Source: Lachnospiraceae bacterium UBA3287 (GTDB lineage Bacteria; Bacillota; Clostridia; Lachnospirales; Lachnospiraceae). From it: DNA of 14,188 nt. Where the stretch lies: positions 5,315 to 19,502 of the forward strand of contig DETN01000081.1 of the NCBI GenBank assembly GCA_002362155.1, given 5' to 3'. A model generated the notes under the pieces. The model searched no databases. It worked only from the letters and a program-made list of their open reading frames with translations, and had not been told where the DNA came from. Positions 7,029-13,197 of the stretch are shown one piece after another (position 1 is the stretch's first letter; each line of letters opens with the position of its first letter). The position numbers and the translations under genes were made by a program.

Positions 7029-7501
7029 GAGCTGATCCTCTGTGAAAGTGTGCTCCGCGTAGAGACTACGATCAATGATCCCTGTGAATTCAAGATATTC
7101 GGAACGGTGCATCATCGTGACGGTACCGAATCAAAGCAGTGGAAGCCAATGGGGAAAAGTATTGCCAATCTTTACCGTTATGCCGAGCTCTCAAAAGCAT
7201 GCAATACGAGATACCTTGATGCCATGGTCGATATGTACCGGTCAAGTCCACGCTGAAGGAAATCGAAGAAATCTGTTCCGGAAAGAAAACGGGAGGCAAA
7301 ATCTTCCCGGACATAAAAGACCAGAAAAAGCAGAGTTCGCGTACAGGCAGGATCCTGAAAAAGCTCCGTCAGCATGGTCTCATTAAAAAAGTACCGGGAT
7401 CAAGGCGTTATCACGTCACGTCAAAAGGTCACCGCGTAATGGGCCCACTGATTGAAATCCGACACAAGGAATATCCTATCCTTGCAGCGAAAAAGGCATA
7501 G
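7029..7501 (+). pseudogene. Decayed remnant of a conserved winged-helix-type protein
   Basis: Two plus-strand frames together make one protein. The first (7029-7234) reads ELILCESVLRVETTINDP, then PMGKSIANLYRYAELSKA, and ends YLDAMVDM. The second continues from about 7235 as VPVKSTLKEIEEICSGKKTG and ends with GRILKKLRQHGLIKKVPGSR, RYHVTSKGHRVMG and a TAG at 7499-7501. The join needs one inserted base near 7235, so a single-base deletion is likely. I recall a widespread uncharacterised family with an LRVETTIN(N/D)P motif and a C-terminal helix-turn-helix-like end. Against that memory the N-terminal half is missing here, and about 40 codons seem deleted between GGKIF and PDIKDQ. The region is AT-richer than the flanking genes, in keeping with foreign origin. 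The disruption is seen; the family assignment is from memory. Confidence 0.65.
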
Positions 7502-7532
7502 CAGCCAGGCCAATCCAATAACAGATACAGCA

Positions 7533-7560
7533 GCCGATCTGCATCGGCATTATTGTTATG
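7533..7560 (+). terminator. Weak hairpin after the pseudogene, possible terminator
   Basis: GCCGAT (7533-7538) pairs with ATCGGC (7543-7548) around CTGC. A T-rich but interrupted stretch ATTATTGTTATG follows. It is short and may be only the old terminator of the decayed gene. Confidence 0.3.
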
Positions 7561-7610
7561 CTCTGAGAAGAAAATACTTTGATAAAGTTATAGTTTTAGT
7601 GGGTTAATAA

Positions 7611-7805
7611 CATATATGATTCCAGTGCAGAAAAGCCGTTCCCCAGGCATGCTCGCATGCAAGTGGGGAAAAGGCTTTGATGCACGCTCCGATATGAGCA
7701 TGAAGTGGGGTATGGGGCCCCATGGAATGCGAATATCGGCAGGATTGTGGGAGCGCGAAGCGCGAAACAATCCGTGGGAATCATTTTGCACTTAAACCAT
7801 ATATG
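7611..7805. repeat. 195-bp element with inverted-repeat ends and three internal hairpins (MITE-like or structured RNA)
   Basis: The ends 7611-7632 and 7784-7805 are inverted repeats matching at 18 of 22 positions and starting CATATATG. Inside are three hairpins. Arm 1: 7632-7637/7673-7678, 7639-7645/7664-7670 and 7647-7651/7656-7660, loop CTCG. Arm 2: 7689-7695/7733-7739, a tandem GA/GA mismatch, 7698-7701/7727-7730 and 7706-7710/7718-7722. Arm 3: 7742-7748/7767-7773 and GCGC-GAA-GCGC at 7753-7763. Together they form a closed multi-branch fold. An alternative long-range pairing exists (ATGATTCC 7616-7623 with GGAATCAT 7777-7784). No target-site duplication is visible. A weak TTGATA (7579-7584) with TTAATA (7604-7609) lies just upstream on the plus strand. 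The strand of any transcript is unknown. Short open frames exist on both strands but are better explained by the structure. Confidence 0.6.
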
Positions 7806-7839
7806 CTTTTGCGTTCCTAATCTTTCTTTAATCTCAGCC

Positions 7840-7848
7840 TGTTATGAT
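7840..7848 (+). promoter_or_regulatory. Extended -10 promoter of the PepSY protein gene
   Basis: TGTTATGAT fits an extended -10 (TGnTATGAT). No clear -35 box is present. A start near 7855 would give a leader of about 54 bases to ATG 7909. Confidence 0.5.
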
Positions 7849-7908
7849 GGATGCAGAAAGAAAAAAACGGGGCAGAAAGAGAGCCCCCGGACGAAAGGAG
7901 GACATGCA

Positions 7909-8505
7909 ATGAAGAAAAAAAGAACAGGCAGGATCCTGGCCGCCCTGGCCCTGGCCCTCTCCCTCATCTGCACCCTTCCCCTGCCGGCCCTGGCCGCGCC
8001 GCCCCGCCTGGAAGAGGTGGAATACAGGGGAAACGGCATCGTGGAAGTGGAATTTCTCAAAAAGGTCAGTTACAAGGACGCCAAAGTGACGGTGACAGGC
8101 GATGACGGAAAGATCTGCAGAGTTTCCGTCACCGCAAAGGACAAAGACGATCTGACCTTTAAGATCAGGGACTATCAGGAGGGAGCATCCTACACCTTCA
8201 CCATCAGCGGGGTCCGCAGGAAGGGAACAAAAAAATACGGCAGCGTTTCGGGCACTGTCACCATCCCCGCCCCGTCAAAGACCGTATCGAAAAAAAGAGC
8301 CCTGGCTCTGGCCCTGGACCACGCACAAAAGACCCTGGGGGCATCCGCCTTCAGGGAGAAAGAGATCGAAAAGGACAGCCTGAGAGGCGTTCCCGTCTGG
8401 GACATCGAATTCAGGGGAAAGATCGGCGGCAGATGGTACGAATTCGACTATGAAATAGAAAGAGCCGGCGGAAAGATCCTCCGCTGGAAATACGAAAGAG
8501 ACTGA
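7909..8505 (+). CDS. Secreted protein with C-terminal PepSY domain
   Basis: This 198-residue protein has a typical signal peptide: KKKR, a hydrophobic core (about 10-24) and cleavage probably after LPALA near residue 29. Residues 35-120 form a small beta-rich domain (NGIVEVEFLKKVSYKDAKVT, then GASYTFTISGV) that looks like a bacterial Ig-type fold. Residues 126-198 match the PepSY pattern: SKKRALALALDHAQKTLG, VPVWDIEFR, then WYEFDYEIERAGGKILRW. PepSY domains are thought to inhibit or modulate proteases in the cell envelope; the partner here is unknown. ATG 7909 has a strong AAAGGAGG site. It is a single gene with its own promoter and terminator, next to the AT-rich scar. Domain calls are confident, function is not. 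Confidence 0.88.
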   Translation: MKKKRTGRILAALALALSLICTLPLPALAAPPRLEEVEYRGNGIVEVEFLKKVSYKDAKVTVTGDDGKICRVSVTAKDKDDLTFKIRDYQEGASYTFTISGVRRKGTKKYGSVSGTVTIPAPSKTVSKKRALALALDHAQKTLGASAFREKEIEKDSLRGVPVWDIEFRGKIGGRWYEFDYEIERAGGKILRWKYERD

Positions 8506-8551
8506 TCCGGAAGATACGTAAGGAAATAAAGGAAAGGTAAATGAATGCGAA

Positions 8552-8590
8552 GAGAGGCAGGGCGCGGGGCCCTGCCTCTCTTTTCTCTTA
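8552..8590 (+). terminator. Intrinsic terminator of the PepSY gene
   Basis: A perfect 12-bp stem (8552-8563 against 8569-8580) with loop GCGGG is followed by TTTTCTCTTA. Confidence 0.85.
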
Positions 8591-8629
8591 CTTCTTTCTC
8601 TCTCCGCTTACTTTTTTCTCTCTCCGCTT
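8590..8629. repeat. 20-bp tandem duplication in a pyrimidine-rich spacer
   Basis: Bases 8590-8609 and 8610-8629 are direct repeats of a pyrimidine-rich 20-mer (ending TTTCTCTCTCCGCTT) with one C/T difference. The surrounding spacer 8575-8710 is mostly C and T on the plus strand and separates two convergent genes. The minus-strand gene ending at 8699 may use the pyrimidine-rich side hairpin at 8552-8580, though no U-run follows it on that strand. Confidence 0.7.
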
Positions 8630-8698
8630 TCTTCTGCTCTCTTATTTCTGTTTTTCTGATCTCCCGCGGTCCTTCCGGTTTTCTCATTCTTCCTGCTT

Positions 8699-9994
8699 TT
8701 ACTTTTTCCTGGAAAGGGTGGCAAAGAAGCAGGGAACGCCCCGCTCCTGCAGAAAGCCGGATCCGTTGGTATCCGAATAAAGATCCAGCAGTTCGAAGCC
8801 GGCGCGCAGCTGGCCTCCGATCTGCTCTTCGATGGAATGGGAGAACTGCACGCCCCCGTCTTCTCTTTTCAGAGCTTCCATCTGATCGGGATTCTTCAGG
8901 GGGTCGAAGGGAAGGCGGCCCGTGATGCGGCTCTCGTCCTGGTCCCAGAAGAGGAAGTTGATGCCGTTGTCCAGGCCCGCCATGAGAAGGCCGCCCGTCT
9001 TAAGTACTCTGGCGCATTCCTTCCAGACATGGTCCACGTCCCGGATATAGCAGTTGGATACCGGGTGGAAGATGATATCGAAGGAGGAGTCCTCAAAGGG
9101 CAGGGTCTTTGTCATATCCGCCCGGACCATCTCTATGGCATAGCCCTCTCTCTCAGCCACAGCCCTTTCGCTCTCCAGCTGCTTCTCCGAATAGTCCAGC
9201 ACCGTGCAGGAAGCCCCGGCCGCCGCAAAAAGAGGCATCTGCTGGCCCCCTCCTGAAGCAAGGCCCAGGACCCTCTTTCCCGAAAGGTCCGGGAACCAGG
9301 TCCGGGGCACCGGTTTTACCGGGGTCAGGACCATCTGCCAGTCTCCCTCAAGGGCTTTTATATATTCCTCATGGGAGATGGGCCGGCCCCATTCCCAGCC
9401 TTCCTCCACCCACCTGTCGATGGCCCCTGCGTTCAGGTCGCTGCAGCGGGCCATGTCCGCTTCCCACTGGTCCCGGGTCAGGCTGCTCACATATCCCGTT
9501 CTTTTTTCATGCATCAGGGGAACCTCCAGATCCCTGGAGGTCCACTGATAGCGAAAGCCCGCCTTCTCCTGGACCCTCCTGGATCTCTCATTCCCTTCAT
9601 AACAGCCGCACCAGATCCTGGTCATGTTCAGGTCCTCGAAGCCGTGGCGGATCATCTCCAGGGCCGCTTCGGTCATAAGCCCCTTTCCCCAGAAGGGCTT
9701 TCCCAGCCAGTAGCCCAGCTCGCACTCGTCTTCTTTGTCCGTCATGTCCGTATGGCCCCTGAGCTTTAACTCTATGCAGCCGATGGGCCCCGTTTTTCCT
9801 TTCAGGCACAGGGCGTAGCATTCGGGCCCGTTAAAGACATGGCGGATCACCTCCAGGCTCTCTTCCGGGCTCTTATGGGGCGGCCATCCGGCGATGGGGC
9901 CCACGGACGGGTCGCAGGCACAGGCATAGAGATCTGGCGTATCGCCCTCCTGCCAGGGGCGGAAAACAAGTCTTTCCGTTTCCATCTGTCTCAT
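8699..9994 (-). CDS. Fusion of GNAT N-acetyltransferase and class I SAM-dependent methyltransferase
   Basis: The 431-residue protein joins two enzymes. Residues 1-165 are a RimJ/RimL-type acetyltransferase: METERLVFRPWQEGD at the start, acetyl-CoA loop region GYWLGKPFWGKGLMTEAALE (94-113), and NERSRRVQEKAGFRYQ near its end. Residues about 175-431 are a methyltransferase: KRVLGLASGGGQQMPLFAAA (240-259) is the SAM-binding glycine motif, D267 in TVLDYS the ribose-binding acid, then LPFEDSSFDIIFHPVSNCYI and ARVLKTGGLLMAGL. No stop or frameshift separates them. ATG 9994 has AAAGGAAAC at good spacing and overlaps the stop of the alpha/beta hydrolase gene (ATGA), so translation is coupled. Each half is often a separate protein in Firmicutes. 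Substrates are unknown; the GNAT half may modify a small molecule or a protein terminus. Confidence 0.88.
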   Translation of the reverse strand: MRQMETERLVFRPWQEGDTPDLYACACDPSVGPIAGWPPHKSPEESLEVIRHVFNGPECYALCLKGKTGPIGCIELKLRGHTDMTDKEDECELGYWLGKPFWGKGLMTEAALEMIRHGFEDLNMTRIWCGCYEGNERSRRVQEKAGFRYQWTSRDLEVPLMHEKRTGYVSSLTRDQWEADMARCSDLNAGAIDRWVEEGWEWGRPISHEEYIKALEGDWQMVLTPVKPVPRTWFPDLSGKRVLGLASGGGQQMPLFAAAGASCTVLDYSEKQLESERAVAEREGYAIEMVRADMTKTLPFEDSSFDIIFHPVSNCYIRDVDHVWKECARVLKTGGLLMAGLDNGINFLFWDQDESRITGRLPFDPLKNPDQMEALKREDGGVQFSHSIEEQIGGQLRAGFELLDLYSDTNGSGFLQERGVPCFFATLSRKK

Positions 9995-10812
9995 GTTTCG
10001 TTTCCTTTCTCTGTAAAGAAATCAAAGAGCCGGCTGTTGAAATCCGGTGCTTCCTCATAGGCGGCGTGGCCAAGGCCCGGATACATATGGATCCGGCTGC
10101 CGGGGATCTTCTCATGCATAAGAAGGGAGGCCTCCGGCCCCACGATGCGGTCCTCCTCTCCGCCCAGGATCAGGACGGGGCACCGGATCCGGGACAGGTC
10201 CCCCAGGCCGTCGAAGGAAAGGATGGCATCTGCATTTGCCAGAAAGCGCTCATAGGACCGGGGCTTTCCCACAAGCCCCAGAAGAGGATAGATCCTCCGG
10301 TAGTTTTTCAGAAGGGCCGGCGAATAGGACTTCTCCACCGTGTCGATCATCAGGTCCCTGTGCCTGCCCTGGCTTGCCAGGGCGGCCCATTTCTCCACGT
10401 TCTCCCGAATCATGCCGTCTGCCCGGGGAGAGGATACGGCAATGACCAGCTTTTCCACCATGTCCGGAAAGTCCTCCGCCAGGCACTGGGCGATCATGCC
10501 TCCCTGGGATACGCCGGCAAGGCAGACCTTATGAAGGCCCAGCCTTTTCAGGGCCAGGGCCTGGTCCCGGGCCATATCCCGGATGGACGTTCCCCTTTCC
10601 AGGACGTCCTTCCTGCTGAACATATATACAGTGAATTTTTCGAAAAAGAGCCGGTAGGGAGGCGCCAGAAGAAGGCCCTTTCCCTTCACGGTGGCAAGGC
10701 CGTCGGAAAGGCCCGGCAGAAGGACCAGGGGCTTTTCCCCGGATCCGAAGGATACATAGGACATACGGGTCCCGTCCATGGGGATACTTCCGTTTTTCAC
10801 ATTCCAAAGCAT
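9991..10812 (-). CDS. Alpha/beta hydrolase
   Basis: This 273-residue cytoplasmic hydrolase has the full catalytic triad pattern: nucleophile S102 in LAGVSQGGMIAQ, acid D221 in LILGGEEDRIV, and H249 in MYPGLGHAAYEE. An oxyanion-type LLPGLSDG follows strand 3 near residue 31. The lid region (about 130-195) is long and basic. ATG 10812 has AAAGGA at 7-8 bases; a longer frame back to 10881 lacks such a site and would begin with basic filler, so it is rejected. The stop TGA overlaps the start of the acetyltransferase-methyltransferase gene by three bases. Ester, lactone or amide substrates are all possible. Confidence 0.9.
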   Translation of the reverse strand: MLWNVKNGSIPMDGTRMSYVSFGSGEKPLVLLPGLSDGLATVKGKGLLLAPPYRLFFEKFTVYMFSRKDVLERGTSIRDMARDQALALKRLGLHKVCLAGVSQGGMIAQCLAEDFPDMVEKLVIAVSSPRADGMIRENVEKWAALASQGRHRDLMIDTVEKSYSPALLKNYRRIYPLLGLVGKPRSYERFLANADAILSFDGLGDLSRIRCPVLILGGEEDRIVGPEASLLMHEKIPGSRIHMYPGLGHAAYEEAPDFNSRLFDFFTEKGNET

Positions 10813-10883
10813 GGGAGGATCCTTTCTCTTTCTGATCTGTCTTTGCCTTCCTTCACCGGCGGTTCGTTTTTCCGCCTGCAAAC

Positions 10884-10889
10884 ATTATA
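10884..10889 (-). promoter_or_regulatory. -10 box of the hydrolase/acetyltransferase-methyltransferase operon
   Basis: A perfect minus-strand TATAAT lies about 72 bases before ATG 10812. The -35 region is poor (TTCTTC or TTTCTT at 17-18 bases). The leader contains a small GGCGG/CCGCC hairpin. Confidence 0.5.
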
Positions 10890-10942
10890 GCGCAGAGGGG
10901 CAGTGGGAAGAAACATCCCCGGAATATAAAGAATGCAAGAAA

Positions 10943-10994
10943 ATATAAGAAAAAAACAGGGAGCAGGCCCCCGCCCTGAGGCGGTCCTGCTCCC
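10943..10994 (-). terminator. Intrinsic terminator of the S41-type lipoprotein gene
   Basis: GGGAGCAGG (10959-10967) pairs with CCTGCTCCC (10986-10994), with an inner CCGCC/GGCGG stem and loop CTGA. On the minus strand TGTTTTTTTCTT follows, a strong U-tract. Confidence 0.88.
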
Positions 10995-11013
10995 TGACAT
11001 ATACCATATTTAT

Positions 11014-12900
11014 TTACGGAAGGCTCTTTATATACTCCGTCAGAAGGGTCCGGTTGTAGAAGGTATCCACATTTGTGATGACAAAGTCGGGCTCTGTCCC
11101 GCCCTCCGGCCTGCAGAAAGCGCCTTCTTTAAAAATGCCGGTCTGCAGCGTTCCCGGGATCCTGTACTCGGCGCCGCTGGCCGTGGTGCACAGACGGTCC
11201 AGAGAGCCGCCTCCTCCTGTGGCAGTGCCTAAAAGGGTGATGCCGGCCTTTCCTTTGACCGCGGCAGCCACAAGGCTGGCACAGGAAAAAGTATTGCCGC
11301 TGGTCAGGACATAGACATGAACGTAGGAAGGCAGAAGATCCTTCTGGTCAAAGACCCCGTCCAGGTTCACATCGGCCCTGACCCCTTCCGCGGACAGGGC
11401 CCCTGTCAGAGTATTTCTGACTCCGATCAGAGCGCTGCCTCTGAGCCAGGCCGCAGTGAAGACCGCCGCATCCACGGAGCCGTCCCTGCAGCAGGACAGA
11501 TCCAGCACCACTTTCGTGACAGGGCTGCCGGCTCTGGTGATCCTTTCCTGGGCATGGGAGATCATCTCAATGGTATCCCCGGGATTATTCCTGTCCCCCT
11601 GGGTATAATAATCACTTTTGTCCGCCGTGAAGGAATCGAAGGTGATGAAAGCCGTGTCCTCGTATTCCTCATACAGGAGGACTCTTTTTCCTTCTCCGAT
11701 GCCCGGATAATGCCTTTTCCTGGCATTCACATAGGTCATGTCCTGCCCGGTCCTGGCATTGGGGGCCGAAAGAACGCCCAGTCCGTTGTCGGGTTCCAGA
11801 TCCTTTCCGGTCAGGACCGACGTGGTCCTGAAGCCGCTGCAGGAGTCGTGAAAGTATCTCAGCACCAGTCTTTTCAGGCTTTTGTCAAAGACCGCCGGGT
11901 CCGTTCCGGAAAGGTCTTCCGTCAGCTCGGTCTCGTTGAAAAAGTCTCCGAACCTGACAATGCCGTGCTCCGCTTTGAGGCCGTAGAAGGTATCCAGGCT
12001 CAGGCAGAGTTCCCTGTAGTTGAAATCCGCAAAGGCTTCGCTCATGGGGCCCGCCGGCACGCTGTAGCGTCCCTTGACGAATTCTCCGCCCCAGGTGCCC
12101 ACCAGGAGTTCCTGACCGTTGAAGATAGCGGCCTTTCCGGTCTGGGGCATAAGCAGATCGTTCAGAGTCTGCAGGGGCACATAGCACTCTCCGTCCTCTT
12201 CCATCACGCTGATGCCGTAGGCGGCCAGGTCGATCTTCAGGACCTTTCCGCCCCTGCGGTCATAGGACTCGCCCGTATCCTCCAGCAGAGCCCTTGCGCC
12301 GTCGGATCCGGTCTGGTCCAGGACCATGCGGCCCGGCAGAACCGGGATATTGGGTGCCGACGGCGAAATAAAACGGTCATAGTCCAGAAATTCGATGGTA
12401 TTGTCTGCGGTGCTGACAGCCATGTCGGACCCGTTGTCGGTACGGGAGACCACAAAGCAGTGGTCTATGGCTTTCTCGATCTTAAATACAGGAGCCTTCT
12501 CGTCTTCGTAGACAGAAGCCAGAAGAGGCATATATTCCGACAGGGAAACATAAGGGATGTCAGTACCCTCGGCAAAGACCAGGGCGATCTGGCCTGTAAC
12601 GGGATCGGCTCCTGCTTTTTTCAGCATTTTCACAGGATAGGTGCCTGCAGTGGAGACAGAGGACTGACTGTCTTCCGTTTCCGGGGCCCCTCCTGCTGCC
12701 GGGGCTTCCGCGGCCTCCGCTGTCTCCGCGGCCTCCGTGGTCTCTGCGGCCGCCGCGGCCGCCGTATTCTCTTCCTGCTCGGGGGAAGGGGCCGAAGCCT
12801 GTCCGCCGCCGGAAGCGGCAGTTCCCAGATTCTCACAGCCGCTGAGGACTGACACGGCCAAAGATGCGGCCGTCAGCAGGGCATAAAGTCTTCTTCTCAT
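11014..12900 (-). CDS. Lipoprotein with S41 (C-terminal processing peptidase-like) domain
   Basis: This 628-residue surface lipoprotein has a type II signal MRRRLYALLTAASLAVSVLS followed by GC, giving lipobox LSGC and anchor Cys22. Residues 30-85 are a low-complexity Ala/Glu/Thr linker. About 88-270 may be a beta-rich copper amine oxidase N-like region (VPLQTLNDLLM). Residues 405-628 resemble peptidase family S41: YEDTAFITFDSF, TKVVLDLSCCRDGSVDAAV, TSGNTFSCASLVAAAVKGKA with candidate nucleophile S539 and a following lysine (K549 or K551), then ITLLGTATGGGGS. A calcium-loop-like DVNLDGVFDQKD sits at 510-521 within that domain. ATG 12900 has GGAG at good spacing and is the only start that yields the signal peptide; the longer frame to 13095 is rejected. 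It has its own promoter and terminator. Protease activity is plausible, not proven. Confidence 0.87.
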   Translation of the reverse strand: MRRRLYALLTAASLAVSVLSGCENLGTAASGGGQASAPSPEQEENTAAAAAAETTEAAETAEAAEAPAAGGAPETEDSQSSVSTAGTYPVKMLKKAGADPVTGQIALVFAEGTDIPYVSLSEYMPLLASVYEDEKAPVFKIEKAIDHCFVVSRTDNGSDMAVSTADNTIEFLDYDRFISPSAPNIPVLPGRMVLDQTGSDGARALLEDTGESYDRRGGKVLKIDLAAYGISVMEEDGECYVPLQTLNDLLMPQTGKAAIFNGQELLVGTWGGEFVKGRYSVPAGPMSEAFADFNYRELCLSLDTFYGLKAEHGIVRFGDFFNETELTEDLSGTDPAVFDKSLKRLVLRYFHDSCSGFRTTSVLTGKDLEPDNGLGVLSAPNARTGQDMTYVNARKRHYPGIGEGKRVLLYEEYEDTAFITFDSFTADKSDYYTQGDRNNPGDTIEMISHAQERITRAGSPVTKVVLDLSCCRDGSVDAAVFTAAWLRGSALIGVRNTLTGALSAEGVRADVNLDGVFDQKDLLPSYVHVYVLTSGNTFSCASLVAAAVKGKAGITLLGTATGGGGSLDRLCTTASGAEYRIPGTLQTGIFKEGAFCRPEGGTEPDFVITNVDTFYNRTLLTEYIKSLP

Positions 12901-12952
12901 ATATTCTTCTCCATCCGGCCCCGGGGGAGGGTCCGCCTCCTGCCGGCGCTCC

Positions 12953-12980
12953 GGCTCTGCCCGGCAGAGCCTTTTTACTT
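12953..12980 (+). terminator. Terminator-shaped hairpin on the plus strand inside the lipoprotein leader
   Basis: GGCTCTG (12953-12959) pairs with CAGAGCC (12965-12971) and TTTTTACTTTTC follows on the plus strand. No plus-strand gene precedes it. On the minus strand the same hairpin lies in the 5' leader of the lipoprotein mRNA and has no U-run after it, so there it may only affect translation or stability. Confidence 0.45.
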
Positions 12981-13009
12981 TTCTTTCCAAAATTATGTCT
13001 GACCGTGAA

Positions 13010-13038
13010 ATTTTATCGCAGTTTTCCCTCTGTGGCAA
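13010..13038 (-). promoter_or_regulatory. Sigma-A promoter of the S41-type lipoprotein gene
   Basis: Minus-strand TTGCCA (13033-13038) and TAAAAT (13010-13015) are 17 bases apart; each box differs from consensus at one base. The expected leader is about 100 bases and GC-rich. Confidence 0.65.
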
Positions 13039-13084
13039 GTATAAGAATCCTGAACCGTAATGCTTCGCCCTGCACTTGGCCCTG

Positions 13085-13138
13085 CAAAGAGTCAAAGGAC
13101 CGGTCTGCCCGCAGGCAGACCGGTCCCGATCTTTTTTT
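13085..13138. terminator. Terminator downstream of the DUF3737 gene, stronger in the plus direction
   Basis: A perfect 13-bp stem (13097-13109 against 13114-13126, loop CGCA) is followed on the plus strand by CGATC and eight T residues, and on the minus strand by TTTGACTCTTTG. It presumably ends the DUF3737 transcript, although the better U-tract points the other way. Confidence 0.7.
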
Positions 13139-13140
13139 TG

Positions 13141-13182
13141 GGATATTCCTTTTCCGGATATTCCTTTTTCAGGATATTCCTT
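13141..13182. repeat. Three tandem GGATATTCCTT units
   Basis: GGATATTCCTT begins at 13141, 13156 and 13172, spaced 15 and 16 bases with T-rich fillers. Each unit has GGA/TCC arms around TAT. The cluster lies between the DUF3737 stop codon (13198) and its terminator, so it would be in the 3' untranslated RNA. Confidence 0.75.
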
Positions 13183-13197
13183 CCGGCTCGGCGTTTC

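Noticed and set aside
5726..7045. Plus-strand open frame of 439 codons
   Set aside because: Antisense to the GH43 gene, whose catalytic motifs are intact on the minus strand.
7588..7791. Minus-strand 67-codon frame inside the inverted-repeat element
   Set aside because: Coincides with the hairpins of the element and has no convincing ribosome-binding site or domain; the open frames on both strands look like by-products of the palindromic structure.
7611..7805. Intact insertion sequence
   Set aside because: The inverted-repeat element is too short for a transposase and no target-site duplication is seen, so only a non-autonomous or RNA explanation fits.
7705..7908. N-terminal extension of the PepSY protein
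   Set aside because: Codons 1-68 of the open frame run through the inverted-repeat element; the strong Shine-Dalgarno and the signal peptide point to ATG 7909.
8541..8780. Plus-strand 79-codon frame with an AAGGAAAGG site upstream
   Set aside because: It would read through the PepSY terminator and the polypyrimidine tract, giving a biased Phe/Ser/Leu peptide that overlaps the end of the opposite gene.
11317..12852. Plus-strand open frame of 511 codons
   Set aside because: Antisense to the lipoprotein gene, which has signal peptide, lipobox, promoter and terminator; the mirror frame has none of these.
12901..13095. Longer start for the S41-type lipoprotein
   Set aside because: It would bury the signal peptide and lipobox inside the protein and would include the promoter and leader.
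13141..13182. CRISPR array
   Set aside because: The repeats are only about 11 bases long with 4-5 base T-rich fillers; there are no spacers and no cas genes.
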